NCBI GenBank assembly: GCA_963786675.1 | Contig: CAWAZY010000005.1 | Location: 310,001 to 374,000 of the forward strand | Reading direction: 5' to 3' | From: JAGVSR01 sp963786675 | GTDB lineage: Bacteria; Pseudomonadota; Alphaproteobacteria; Rhizobiales; Hyphomicrobiaceae | DNA: 64,000 nt | Shown: positions 17,986 through 26,751 of the stretch, piece after piece | Layout: each line of letters opens with the position of its first letter | How positions within the stretch are numbered: position 1 is the first letter of the stretch | Translations under genes and position numbers: made by a program | Notes under the pieces: model-generated | Seen by the model: the letters and a program-made list of their open reading frames with translations, nothing else | Databases searched by the model: none | Told to the model about the DNA's origin: nothing

Positions 17986-19428
17986 CTATTCGGCGGCGGC
18001 GCTACTATGCGACGTGCCGAGCCACTGGGCCAAATCCTCCAGGGCCCGCCGCGACTGCAGGCGCTTCTTTGCCAATCCCCGTTCTGGACCCTTCAGCCGT
18101 TTGCCGTCGGCGGTGAGCGTTGGCACGTCGTCCAGCGGCGGCAGCAAACCGTAGTTGATGTTCATCGGCTGGAAGGAGCGCGGGCGCGGCGCATCGTCTG
18201 TGGCGGCATCCGCTTCGTCGGCCACGATGTGTCCGCCGGTGATGTGGTCGATGAGGGCGCCGAGCGCGGTCGTGGCCGGCGGCGCAGATAAGGGGTGGCC
18301 CATGCGCTCGGCGGCAGCGAAGCGGCCTGCGACCAGCCCGATGGCCGCGCTTTCGACATAGCCCTCAACGCCCGTGATCTGTCCGGCGAAACGCAAGCGT
18401 GGCATGGCCTTCAAGCGCAGCGTGCGATCGAGCACGCGCGGCGAGTTGAGATACGTGTTGCGATGCAATCCGCCCAGCCGCGCGAATTCCGCATTGGCGA
18501 GCCCGGGTATCATGCGGAAGACACGGACCTGCTCGGCATGCTTCATCTTGGTCTGGAAGCCGACCATGTTCCACAGCGTGCCGAGCGCGTTATCCTGGCG
18601 AAGCTGTACAACGGCATGGGGCCAGCGCCCCGTGCGCGGGTCGTCGAGGCCGACCGGCTTCATCGGCCCATATCGCAACGTCTCGCGTCCGCGTTCGGCC
18701 ATCACTTCGACGGGCAGGCAACCGTCGAAGTAGGGCGTGTTGGCTTCCCACTCCTTGAAGACCGTTTTTTCAGCCGCGAGCATCGCGTCCAGGAACGCCT
18801 CGTACTCGTCCTTGGTCATGGGGCAATTCAGGTAGTCGGCGCCCGTCCCCGCAGGCCCCGCCTTGCCGTAGCGTGACGCGCGCCAGACAATCGACATGTC
18901 GATGCTGTCGGCGTGAATGACGGGCGCGATGGCGTCGAAGAAGGCCAGTTCAGTTTCACCCGTCAACTGCGCAACCGCGGCGCTCAGCGCCGGCGACGTC
19001 AGCGGGCCTGTGGCGACGATGACGCTATCCCAGTCGCCGGGCGGCAGGCCCGCGACCTCACTGCGGTCAAGCGTAATGAGGGGATGCGCTTCGAGCTGCC
19101 GGGTGACCTCGGCGGAAAAGGCGTCCCGGTCGACGGCGAGCGCGCCGCCCGCCGGCAGCTTGGTGACATCGGCGGCGGCCATGATGATGGAACCCGCCCG
19201 GCGCATTTCCTCATGCAGCAGGCCAACGGCATTCGTTTCCCACTCGTCGGAGCGGAAGGAATTGGAACAGACCAGTTCGGCGAACCCATCCGTCTTGTGG
19301 GCTTCCGTCATTCGGGCGGGGCGCATCTCGTGCAGTACAACGGGGACACCGGCGGAGGCGATCTGGAAGGCGCTTTCGGAGCCTGCGAGTCCGCCGCCGA
19401 TAACGTGAATGGGCGCTAGGTTTGTCAT
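17986..19428 (-). CDS. trmFO: Folate-dependent tRNA m5U54 methyltransferase TrmFO
   Basis: 480 residues. The FAD-binding motif IHVIGGGLAGSESAFQIA is at the N-terminus, followed by EMRPARMTEAHKTDGFAELVCSNS in two steps, the catalytic cysteine region, WPHAVVQLRQDN, and the second FAD stretch RFAGQITGVEGYVESAAIGL near residue 350. TrmFO (formerly Gid) makes ribothymidine at position 54 of tRNA using methylenetetrahydrofolate and FADH2; alphaproteobacteria typically use it instead of TrmA. Monocistronic. A run of Ala at the C-terminus is unremarkable. Confidence 0.96.
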   Translation of the reverse strand: MTNLAPIHVIGGGLAGSESAFQIASAGVPVVLHEMRPARMTEAHKTDGFAELVCSNSFRSDEWETNAVGLLHEEMRRAGSIIMAAADVTKLPAGGALAVDRDAFSAEVTRQLEAHPLITLDRSEVAGLPPGDWDSVIVATGPLTSPALSAAVAQLTGETELAFFDAIAPVIHADSIDMSIVWRASRYGKAGPAGTGADYLNCPMTKDEYEAFLDAMLAAEKTVFKEWEANTPYFDGCLPVEVMAERGRETLRYGPMKPVGLDDPRTGRWPHAVVQLRQDNALGTLWNMVGFQTKMKHAEQVRVFRMIPGLANAEFARLGGLHRNTYLNSPRVLDRTLRLKAMPRLRFAGQITGVEGYVESAAIGLVAGRFAAAERMGHPLSAPPATTALGALIDHITGGHIVADEADAATDDAPRPRSFQPMNINYGLLPPLDDVPTLTADGKRLKGPERGLAKKRLQSRRALEDLAQWLGTSHSSAAAE

Positions 19429-19550
19429 GGGTGTGAGCCTATCTCACGGGCTGGCCGGGCGGTCAAATGGCAGCGCGGAGGGAACAATACGGGATTCAGA
19501 TCGTTTTGACTGCGGAAGGCTATTGCTTGGTTTTAAGAAGGAGCCGCCGC

Positions 19551-19742
19551 ATGACCGGGATCCGCACGCAGAATGCTGGAAACGATCGGGATCGCAAAGC
19601 CACGCTGCCTGAAGCCGACCGCGTTTTCACGATCCATCAAGAGGCATCGGTTGTCTTCTTGAATGGCGGCGATCGCACCACGAAGGACGAACGGCCGGCG
19701 CCGGAGCTTCGTCTGCCGGTGCCCCACATGTATTCGGCTTGA
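19551..19742 (+). CDS. Small hypothetical protein
   Basis: A 63-residue frame with an ATG at 19551 preceded by AAGGAG nine bases upstream, the main reason to believe it. The protein is hydrophilic, without signal peptide, membrane segment or recognised domain; VFTIHQEASVVFLNGGDR in the middle looks like a short beta stretch. It lies between trmFO and the TadG-like gene on the opposite strand to both. I do not recognise it, and it could be chance. Confidence 0.4.
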   Translation: MTGIRTQNAGNDRDRKATLPEADRVFTIHQEASVVFLNGGDRTTKDERPAPELRLPVPHMYSA

Positions 19743-19843
19743 AGCCCTCTACCGCATCGGCGGACGGCACGTCGCTCGCTCGGACTGCTTGACGTGAGAC
19801 CATCGCGCGGATCAATTGATCTGCGCGGCTCCGGCGCTAAGCC

Positions 19844-21097
19844 TCAGTTGGTAATGCTGAGGCCGCGCACTTTGTGCGATATTCCCTCGGCCAAGAATTC
19901 GACCATCTCCGTATTGCCCTCAAGCAATGTGCCGCCGACCGAAAAGCTCGGCCAATCCTTGATCGTCAGCCACGCGCTGCGGTCGGCGATTGCGGGGTCG
20001 TCGAGGGTCGGGTCGCCGAAAAACAAAATCTGCTTGTTGGTCTGGTCGATAACGGCAGGATTGTTCCATTTGGCGAGAAACTCATCGTATGTGCGTGGCA
20101 TCCGATCGGGTGCTGGATAGTCGGGGTTTGCCTCATAGTTGGCAAAGCCCACTCCATGCGCAGGACTATCGGTCCAGACCACGATGAGCGGGTATACGTC
20201 GGTGACGCGGTCGCCGGTGGATGGGATGACATCACCGGGCTGCATCCAGGCGGAGTCCATGGCCTCGTTGAGGCAGATTGCATCCGCCTCTGGCCAGTCG
20301 CCGCCACCATAGGCGACCTGGGGGGCTGCGAAATTCAGAAAATCAGCCGATTGGTCAGGCAGGGCAAAGAACCCGGAGGCGCGCATGGGATCGGGATCCC
20401 AGAATCCGGGCACTTCATCTCCGTAATCCTTGAAGAAGGCAATACGCACACGGACCTGAGCGAATGGGGCCACGCCGCGCGCAGTCAGTTCGGTGCTCAA
20501 GTTGTCGTAAAACGTCGTGGCATTCGCCTTCACAGCATCCAACGTCGGGGTCATCGACCCGGTCGAGTTGATGCACATTGCGATGTCCAGAACCGGGACG
20601 CCAGGCTTGATGGACGCGGACGACTGCCCGGCGAGCGCGATTTCATCCATGCCGGTCAGGGCGAGCAGCGAAACGGGCGATGTCGCGCTGAAGTTGGACG
20701 TCGCTGTCCACGTGCCGGGCTGACGGTTGACTACGATATTGTAGTTCCGGATGGTGAAGTCACCGTGATTGCCGATATTGGCTTCGAAGAACCGCGTTCC
20801 TTGTTCTTCAGCCTGGGTTTTGATCTCGCTTTGAGAGAGGGTCGGATCCGCGGCTGCAAGGGTTGCCGCGGCCTTTGCTGCAACGAGGTTTGCTGAATTG
20901 GCCGCCGCGCTTATGCGAGACTTGGCGCGCTCCGCCCGCGCGTAGTCGATGGCCAGGCCGCCAAACATGGCAATGACGATGAACATCACGCCAAACAAGA
21001 TGGCAACGGCGCCGGACTGATCGGCGCGCATACGACTTGCAAAGCGCCGCAGTCCGGCGATGGGCTGGAACTGTTGCCAGAGAGCGTGGATGTTCAT
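19844..21097 (-). CDS. TadG/TadE-like pseudopilus assembly protein with vWA-like domain
   Basis: 417 residues from ATG 21097 (an upstream ATG at 21157 has no ribosome site). The N-terminus has the TadG pattern: a basic stretch, then DQSGAVAILFGVMFIVIAMFGGLAIDYARA as a single membrane anchor (residues about 26-55). The rest is periplasmic, with a von Willebrand factor A-like domain. Its metal site, usually DxSxS, reads CINSTGSM, with Asn where the first Asp is expected, so metal binding may be weak. No other tad genes are nearby, making it an orphan, as is common in alphaproteobacteria. The exact role is unknown. Confidence 0.8.
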   Translation of the reverse strand: MNIHALWQQFQPIAGLRRFASRMRADQSGAVAILFGVMFIVIAMFGGLAIDYARAERAKSRISAAANSANLVAAKAAATLAAADPTLSQSEIKTQAEEQGTRFFEANIGNHGDFTIRNYNIVVNRQPGTWTATSNFSATSPVSLLALTGMDEIALAGQSSASIKPGVPVLDIAMCINSTGSMTPTLDAVKANATTFYDNLSTELTARGVAPFAQVRVRIAFFKDYGDEVPGFWDPDPMRASGFFALPDQSADFLNFAAPQVAYGGGDWPEADAICLNEAMDSAWMQPGDVIPSTGDRVTDVYPLIVVWTDSPAHGVGFANYEANPDYPAPDRMPRTYDEFLAKWNNPAVIDQTNKQILFFGDPTLDDPAIADRSAWLTIKDWPSFSVGGTLLEGNTEMVEFLAEGISHKVRGLSITN

Positions 21098-21366
21098 GAG
21101 CTTTACCAAGTAAGCGAGGAACTCGGTAATATCAGACTGCGCCCTAATATTTGGCATAAGAGATTGGTCAACGATCCGCTAATTCGCGTTCCACATCGTC
21201 ATGGCGGCCACATCGTCATGGCGGAGGGTCTGCGCAATCTGAAATGCCGCCCGCCTGAATTGGCCACGGGGCGGGAGGCTCCGGTGCCGCTCATGCGGAC
21301 GCGCCGAGAAGCGCGCCGCATCGCAAGAGACGCGACGTGGCAGCGGCAAGTGTTGGCGATGATGGC

Positions 21367-22386
21367 TTAGTGATAGCCCTCGCCGGGTTTCACCTTGCCT
21401 CGGAAGGTCCAGTAGACAAACGCGGTGTAGCCCAGAATGACCGGCAGCATGATCACCGTGCCGACCAGCATGAACAGCTGTGAGGAGGGGTGCGCTGCGG
21501 CATCCCATACCGTGATCGACGGTGGCACGAGGTAGGGCAGCGTCGAAATCGCGAGCCCCGCGAAGCCGAGGAGGAAGAGCGCGACGGTCGCGAAAAACGG
21601 CGTCGTTTCGCTATCGCGTTCAATGCCGCGCCAAGCCGCCCATGCGACAGCGGCCGTCAGCAGCGGAATGGGAGCGAGGTACATCATATTGGGCATGGTG
21701 AACCAGCGATCCCAGATGCGCGCTTCGGCCAGCGGTGTCCACAAGCTGACGATGCCCATCGCGACCAGCACGAGCGGCAGCAGGATGCGGGCCTGCGCAC
21801 GCGCCCCGGACGCCACTTCGCCTTCCGTCCGCATCATCAGCCATGTGGCGCCCAGTAACGCGTAGCCCACGACCGTCGCGGCGCCGACGAACAGCGGGAA
21901 CGGCGCGAACCAGTCCAGCATGCCGCCGCTGAAATGATTGTTCACCACCGGCAAACCGTGCAGCAGTGCACCCAGGATGACGCCTTGCATGAATGACGCG
22001 ACGATGGAGCCGCCGGAGAAGGCCAGATCCCACAAGGCGTGTTTCGGCTTCGCCACCCATCTGAACTCGAAGGCGACGCCGCGGAACACCAGCGCCAGAA
22101 GCATGATGATGACCGGCAGGTAAAGCCCGGACATGATGATGCCGTAGGCCATGGGAAACGCCACGAATAGTCCGCCGCCGCCCAGGATCAGCCACGTCTC
22201 GTTGCCGTCCCAGAAGGGCGCCACAGAGTTCATCATCACATCCCGGTCGCCTTCGTCGGGCGAAAAAGGGAACAGGATGCCGATGCCCAGGTCGAAGCCG
22301 TCGAGCACGACGTAAAGCGCGACTGCCGTGCCGAGCAGTCCGATCCAAACGAGCGGCAGCCACGTTGCCATATCGCCCATGATCAA
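21367..22386 (-). CDS. cydB: Cytochrome bd-type (CIO-like) ubiquinol oxidase subunit II
   Basis: 339 residues with eight or more hydrophobic helices. Markers are LYVVLDGFDLGIGILFPF at the first helix, FWDGNETWLILGGGGLFVAFP and FRGVAFEFRW. CydB is the structural partner of CydA in the inner-membrane quinol oxidase that reduces O2 to water without pumping protons. The start overlaps the cydA stop by four bases (ATGA at 22383-22386). An ATG six bases further in is equally possible. No CydX-like mini-protein was found in the 180 bp after it. Confidence 0.95.
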   Translation of the reverse strand: MIMGDMATWLPLVWIGLLGTAVALYVVLDGFDLGIGILFPFSPDEGDRDVMMNSVAPFWDGNETWLILGGGGLFVAFPMAYGIIMSGLYLPVIIMLLALVFRGVAFEFRWVAKPKHALWDLAFSGGSIVASFMQGVILGALLHGLPVVNNHFSGGMLDWFAPFPLFVGAATVVGYALLGATWLMMRTEGEVASGARAQARILLPLVLVAMGIVSLWTPLAEARIWDRWFTMPNMMYLAPIPLLTAAVAWAAWRGIERDSETTPFFATVALFLLGFAGLAISTLPYLVPPSITVWDAAAHPSSQLFMLVGTVIMLPVILGYTAFVYWTFRGKVKPGEGYH

Positions 22387-23789
22387 TTTGCTCCCTGGAT
22401 GGCTTCGCGTGCGGCATCCTCGGCCGCCGACAGCGGTCGCGACGGCACACCTTCGGGCGGCTTGGCCGCGGCTCCGCTGGGGCCCTTATTGATGAGGCGG
22501 TTGATGTAGTAGATGCCCATCGAAAAGACAGCGGAATAAACGACCACAAAGAGAATAAGGGTCGTGAGCACGGCGCCCGCCGTCACCGCCGGCGAGATGG
22601 CATCGGCCGTGCGCAAAATGCCGTGGGCGAGCCAGGGCTGGCGGCCCGTCTCTGTCACCCACCACCCCGCGAGTATTGCGATAAACCCGATACTCCAGGT
22701 GTGCTGGACAGCGCTCAGATAAGTCCGCGCCGAGAACACGGTTCCGCGGAACCAGAGGTAGCCGCCGATGGCACCCATCGCGAGCATGAGCATCCCAAGC
22801 CCCACCATGACGCGGAAGGCATAGAACACCGGCATGATCGGCGGGCGATCCTCGGGCTTGAAATCATTGAGGCCGGCAAATTTCCCATCGAAGCTGCCGG
22901 TGACCACGAAGCTCGCCAGACCGGAGATCGGCGCTTTCAGTTCGAAGGCATTACCGTTGCCTTCAGCGTTCGGAATGGCGAGCAAAACGAAGTCGCCGGG
23001 CTCGCTCGAATCCCAATGCGCTTCCATGGCCGCGAGCTTCGCGGGTTGATATTCCGCCGTGTTCAATCCGTGTTCGTGGCCGATGAGCACTTGCAGCGGC
23101 GCGAGGACGATCACCATGCCGAGCCCCATGCGCACCATCGTCTTGGCTTCCTCATGGAAGCGATTCTGCACGAGGTAGCGCGCGCCGACCGCCAGCACGA
23201 CAATCGACGTCGTCAGATAGGCGGCTGTGAACATGTGGGCGAAGCGGTAGGGGAAGCTTGGATTGAAGATGATGGCGAGCCAGTCGATGGGATAGGCGAC
23301 GCCATCGCGAATTTCGTGGCCCGTGGGCGTATGCATCCAACTGTTGGCTGCGAGAATCCAGAATGCAGACAGCGACGTGCCAATGGCGACGAGCACCGCG
23401 GCCGTGACATGCAGGTTGGGCGAGACGCGGTTCCACCCGAACAGCATGATGCCCAGGAACGAGGCTTCGAGGAAAAACGCGGTCAGCACTTCGTAGCCGA
23501 TGAGCGGCCCGAGCACGTTACCAGTCACGCGCGAGAACTCGGCCCAGTTGGTGCCGAACTGATAGCTGAGCACGATGCCCGAGACGACGCCCATGGCGAA
23601 GCTGACGGCGAAAATCTTGGTCCAGAACCGGGCCAGCCGATGGAGTTTGTCGTCGCCCGTCATGCGCCATCGGACCAGCAGGGTCGCGATGAACGCGGCG
23701 AGACCGATCGTAAAACTCGGAAATATAATGTGAAAGGATACGGTGAACGCGAATTGTATGCGGGCCAGAAGTGTGGCGTCGAGGTCCAT
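22383..23789 (-). CDS. cydA: Cytochrome bd-type (CIO-like) ubiquinol oxidase subunit I
   Basis: 468 residues from ATG 23789, preceded by GGAGA. LARIQFAFTVSFHIIFPSF carries the heme-ligand His (H20). SYQFGTNWAEFSRVTGNVLG, the quinol-loop region and GWWVTETGRQPWLAHGI are all present. The Q-loop is short, as in the cyanide-insensitive (CioA) branch, rather than the long E. coli CydA form. The subunit carries hemes b558, b595 and d (or b) and oxidises ubiquinol. First gene of the cydAB pair. High-affinity oxygen reduction is the usual role. Confidence 0.95.
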   Translation of the reverse strand: MDLDATLLARIQFAFTVSFHIIFPSFTIGLAAFIATLLVRWRMTGDDKLHRLARFWTKIFAVSFAMGVVSGIVLSYQFGTNWAEFSRVTGNVLGPLIGYEVLTAFFLEASFLGIMLFGWNRVSPNLHVTAAVLVAIGTSLSAFWILAANSWMHTPTGHEIRDGVAYPIDWLAIIFNPSFPYRFAHMFTAAYLTTSIVVLAVGARYLVQNRFHEEAKTMVRMGLGMVIVLAPLQVLIGHEHGLNTAEYQPAKLAAMEAHWDSSEPGDFVLLAIPNAEGNGNAFELKAPISGLASFVVTGSFDGKFAGLNDFKPEDRPPIMPVFYAFRVMVGLGMLMLAMGAIGGYLWFRGTVFSARTYLSAVQHTWSIGFIAILAGWWVTETGRQPWLAHGILRTADAISPAVTAGAVLTTLILFVVVYSAVFSMGIYYINRLINKGPSGAAAKPPEGVPSRPLSAAEDAAREAIQGAN

Positions 23790-23828
23790 CGCGCGGCGTT
23801 CTCCAGCAGGAATCCTGCGCAAGATTAT

Positions 23829-23865
23829 GGACTTGGTTGACCCCCGGCGTCGAGGGTCAAAGTCC
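23829..23865. promoter_or_regulatory. Long imperfect inverted repeat in the cydA leader
   Basis: GGACTT-GGT-TGACCC (23829-23843) pairs with GGGTCAAAGTCC (23854-23865) around a ten-base loop, 40 bp before the cydA start. It could be an operator or a hairpin in the 5' leader. It is not an FNR box (TTGAT-N4-ATCAA), because the TTGACCC/GGGTCAA half-sites are too far apart. Confidence 0.35.
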
Positions 23866-24001
23866 ACGGGTCTGTCATCAGGGTGTCATTCGCCACGGGG
23901 GTGCGCCACTGGCGGGACGCTGAAAGATCACTTACAAGGACTTCTGTGCGTCCATGTTTCGAACCAGAATCAAGAATGACAAATCAAGGGGGACTAGAAG
24001 A

Positions 24002-24211
24002 ATGGGATCTCGCGCATTGACACTGATATTGCTGGCAGCCGCTGCTGCGGTGTTGGCTTATGTGCTTCTCGGTGGCCCGCCGGCGCCGGCACCGGTTTCC
24101 GAGCCGACCGCCGCTCCGACCGCCGCTCCCGCTGAACCGGCTCCTGCTCCGGCAGCGCCTGAACCGGCACCGGCACCGGCTCCGGCGGAACCGGCTCCCG
24201 CGACCCCCTAA
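24002..24211 (+). CDS. Small Pro/Ala-rich membrane-anchored protein
   Basis: 69 residues. Residues 3-24 form one hydrophobic segment (ALTLILLAAAAAVLAYVLLG), a signal anchor. The rest is almost only Ala, Pro and Glu in APAPxEPAPA-type repeats, probably an extended periplasmic arm. The start at 24002 has only a GGGGG purine run about 12 bases upstream as a possible ribosome site, but a clear terminator follows, supporting a real transcription unit. No enzymatic function is expected. It is divergent from cydA. Confidence 0.6.
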   Translation: MGSRALTLILLAAAAAVLAYVLLGGPPAPAPVSEPTAAPTAAPAEPAPAPAAPEPAPAPAPAEPAPATP

Positions 24212-24245
24212 GTCGGGTCCGGCAGACTATGACCACCCAATAGAA

Positions 24246-24276
24246 AGCGCGCCCGCATCCCGGGCGCGCTTTTTTC
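24246..24276 (+). terminator. Rho-independent terminator after the Pro/Ala-rich gene
   Basis: AGCGCGCCCG and CGGGCGCGCT (24246-24255, 24261-24270) form a perfect 10-bp stem with a five-base loop followed by T6. Confidence 0.92.
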
Positions 24277-24415
24277 ATTGTTATTCCAACGTATTATGGC
24301 TTCTGAGGCGTAGTCCTTGGCCGCTTGCCATGATGCCGCCATACTGGTCTCGAAATATAAACATCGTTCAATTAATTCCATTGAGATGCGCTCTGACTGA
24401 GAAGGCAGGTCGGCC

Positions 24416-25507
24416 ATGAGAGGTTATCGCAATCGTCTGGAGCAGGATCTGGAGCGCTGGCGCGCCGCGGGGTGGGTGACACCTGAGGCGCTCGAAGCTA
24501 TCCGCGCCGATGTTCGTTCGCGCGGGTCCGGTGTGGGACTGCCCGGGGCACTGGCAATCCTGGCAGCTGTCCTGATCGGTTTCGCCGTCATGAGTTTTGT
24601 TGCGGCCAACTGGCAGGACATGCCGCGCATCGCCCGGCTGGGATTGCTGCTGGCGACGCTCCTCACATCCTACGCCGCGGCGGATCGCCTGTTCGCGCGC
24701 GGTATGGATGCGTTTGGGCATGCTGCCGTTCTGCTGGGTTGCGGCGTCTTCGGTGCGAGCATCATGCTCGTCTCGCAGATGTATCATATGGACGGCAATC
24801 CGGCCGATGCCATCCTGTTGTGGGCTGCCGGCACACTCCTGGCCGGTCTGGCCATTCGATCCAATCCTGCACTGGCGCTCGCGCTGGTTCTGTTCTCGCT
24901 ATGGGGGGCGTATGAGACCGGCCGCACCGAAGAGGTGTTCTGGCCCTACCTCGTGGCGTGGGCCGTCGTCGCGGCGGCTTTTGCCTGGCAGCGCTGGGCA
25001 CCCGGCGTCCATCTGAGCGGCTTGGCGCTCACGGGCTTCCTGATCGTGATGGGCGTGATCTGGCACAAGTCGTCGGGATATGAACTCGTGGTCGCCTCCG
25101 GCACGGTGATGGGCGCGCTGGCGATGCTCGGTCTCGTGCGGTTGCCCGCCTGGGACACACTCTGGCGCGGCGGCCTTGTCTACGGCTTCCTGACCGTGTT
25201 CGCCGGATTGTGGGCTTTGCAGTTCGTGCGCGATCCCACCATCCCGGCTTTTGTCGTGATCGCGGTGCTGACACTCGCACTGACGCTCGGCGCGATCTGG
25301 TGGGGACTGGCTGCCCCGGACCGCTCGTGCCTGTGGCTCGGCTATGCCGGATTTTCGGTGGAGATCCTCGGCATCTACACGCGCACCATCGGTTCGCTGA
25401 TGGGCTCGTCGCTGTTCTTCCTGACGGCCGGCCTCGTCGTGGCGGGACTGGCGCTCTTCGCTTATCGCCTGCATGCCCGCGGTGAAGCCCTGGAGGCCCG
25501 CATATGA
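24416..25507 (+). CDS. DUF2157 multi-pass membrane protein
   Basis: 363 residues. The short cytoplasmic N-terminus (RLEQDLERWRAAGWVTPEALEAI) is the DUF2157 signature, followed by about ten hydrophobic helices beginning with LPGALAILAAVLIGFAVMSF and WQDMPRIARLGLLLATLLTS. The function of this family is not known. It is regularly paired with a GDYXXLXY protein, as here: the last codons overlap the next gene by ATGA (25504-25507). Confidence 0.88.
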   Translation: MRGYRNRLEQDLERWRAAGWVTPEALEAIRADVRSRGSGVGLPGALAILAAVLIGFAVMSFVAANWQDMPRIARLGLLLATLLTSYAAADRLFARGMDAFGHAAVLLGCGVFGASIMLVSQMYHMDGNPADAILLWAAGTLLAGLAIRSNPALALALVLFSLWGAYETGRTEEVFWPYLVAWAVVAAAFAWQRWAPGVHLSGLALTGFLIVMGVIWHKSSGYELVVASGTVMGALAMLGLVRLPAWDTLWRGGLVYGFLTVFAGLWALQFVRDPTIPAFVVIAVLTLALTLGAIWWGLAAPDRSCLWLGYAGFSVEILGIYTRTIGSLMGSSLFFLTAGLVVAGLALFAYRLHARGEALEARI

Positions 25508-26082
25508 AAAACGCTCTGTCTCGCCCGTTGCGCGTGGGTCTCATCGCCGCCGCTCTTGCCCAATCGTTCGCCATCGGTTGGATGGTCTGGGATCGCGTCT
25601 CGCTGCTCTCCAATGGCCGGGAGATTTTGGCCGAAGTGGTGCCCGTCGATCCACGCGATTTCTTCCGTGGCGATTACGTGATCCTCGGCTACCGCTTTGC
25701 GTCGGGCGCCGACATCGCGCTGCCCTTGGGCGTGCACAAGGGCGATGCGGTTTATGCGACTTTGAAGCAGGCGGGTCCTGCCCAATGGGACATAGCCTCC
25801 GTTGCAGCGGCGCATCCAGGCGCGGTCGGCGCCGACGAAGTCGTGCTCAAGGGGCGTGTCGAGTGGGCGCGCCGGGAGAAGCCGGAAAGTCCCGCGCAAG
25901 TCGGACGGCTGCGCTACGGTATCGAGACCTATTTCGTACCTGAAGGGACGGGCCGCGATCTCGAAAAGCAGGTTCTTGAGAAGCGTATCGAAGCGGTGCT
26001 TGCTGTCGGCGACAGCGGTGACGTCGCCATCAAGGGTCTGAAGGTGGATGGGGCCATGGTGGCGCAGGAACCGTTGCTCTAG
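25504..26082 (+). CDS. GDYXXLXY domain protein
   Basis: 192 residues. An N-terminal signal anchor (VGLIAAALAQSFAIGWMVWD) precedes a periplasmic domain with the naming motif GDYVILGY (about residues 56-63), in the context PVDPRDFFRGDYVILGYRF. The C-terminal half (RLRYGIETYFVPEGTGRDLE) is also typical. Function unknown; partner of the DUF2157 protein, translationally coupled to it. The last bases of the gene are the first unit of a 20-bp tandem repeat that runs into the intergenic space. Confidence 0.88.
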   Translation: MKNALSRPLRVGLIAAALAQSFAIGWMVWDRVSLLSNGREILAEVVPVDPRDFFRGDYVILGYRFASGADIALPLGVHKGDAVYATLKQAGPAQWDIASVAAAHPGAVGADEVVLKGRVEWARREKPESPAQVGRLRYGIETYFVPEGTGRDLEKQVLEKRIEAVLAVGDSGDVAIKGLKVDGAMVAQEPLL

Positions 26083-26120
26083 CGCAGGAACCACTGCTCT
26101 AGCGCGGGACCGGCTGGTCT
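26061..26120. repeat. Three tandem 20-bp units over the stop codon of the GDYXXLXY gene
   Basis: Units GCGCAGGAACCGTTGCTCT, GCGCAGGAACCACTGCTCT and GCGCGGGACCGGCTGGTCT (each preceded by one base) lie end to end. The first two differ at two or three positions; the third has decayed further. The first unit encodes the protein's last residues and the stop codon (TAG) follows it. Confidence 0.75.
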
Positions 26121-26206
26121 CGCGCGACCGGGGCTGCTATGAGACCGCCGCCTTCCGGCGGCCGTGGGCCGGCCGGTTCCCAACATTCCAGGAGCGCCGC
26201 GCACCC

Positions 26207-26554
26207 ATGCAAATCGTCCGCCACGACGCCAATGCCATTTACTCCAAGGCCGTGGAGGCCAACGGTTTCGTCTTCACCGCCGGTATCGTGCCCTCCAATC
26301 TCGATGCCAGCGCCAAGGATCAAGCCGCGGAAGTCCTGGCCGAGATCGACCGTCTCCTGGCGCTCGCCGGCACCGATAAATCCAAGGTGGTGTTCGCCAA
26401 TCTCTGGCTCTCCGACATTCGTTTGCGCGAAGCCGTCAACGAGGCTTGGTCGGCCTGGATGGGCGGCAAGGATGCGCCCGCGCGCGCCGCTGTCGAGGCC
26501 AAGCTCGTTGATCCGCGCATGCTCGTCGAGATCGGCGTCATTGCCGTCAAATAG
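26207..26554 (+). CDS. RidA/YjgF/Rid-family protein
   Basis: 115 residues from ATG 26207, with AGGAG upstream. NGFVFTAGIVPSNLDASAKDQAAEVLAEID and the C-terminal ARAAVEAKLVDPRMLVEIGVIAV follow the Rid fold. The arginine that binds the substrate carboxylate in RidA is present in the PAR of DAPARAAVEA. RidA deaminates reactive enamine/imine products of PLP enzymes; other subgroups have different or unknown roles. The subgroup is not certain here because the loop VVFANLWLSDI differs from RidA. Confidence 0.85.
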   Translation: MQIVRHDANAIYSKAVEANGFVFTAGIVPSNLDASAKDQAAEVLAEIDRLLALAGTDKSKVVFANLWLSDIRLREAVNEAWSAWMGGKDAPARAAVEAKLVDPRMLVEIGVIAVK

Positions 26555-26690
26555 CAGGCCCAACCCTGCGCCCAACGGGGCCCGGCAGCGGATGCAGGCG
26601 CAACACATGCGCAGACAACTGTGTTGCACCTTTGCCGCTTGGCAGTGATTTTTGCCGGAATTTGATCCCGTTACTCGTTTCTTCAGTGTG

Positions 26691-26703
26691 AATCTGTCAG
26701 ATT
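26691..26703. promoter_or_regulatory. Short palindrome AATCTG-T-CAGATT upstream of a secreted-protein gene
   Basis: A perfect 6+1+6 palindrome 48 bp before the start at 26752. Its position suits an operator, but no regulator can be named. The surrounding 26555-26751 has no gene. Confidence 0.3.
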
Positions 26704-26751
26704 CGCAGCGTTCAAGGTTGCGTGCGCCTGAAGCTCGAAAACGAGATTAGC

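Noticed and set aside
21179..21366. Possible CydX-like mini-protein after cydB
   Set aside because: The frames there lack the short hydrophobic helix and Trp start of CydX; only low-complexity Arg/His stretches.
24080..24211. Short-period DNA repeats resembling a repeat array
   Set aside because: They are codon repeats of an Ala/Pro/Glu-rich protein; no spacers, so not CRISPR. No CRISPR array was seen anywhere in the window.
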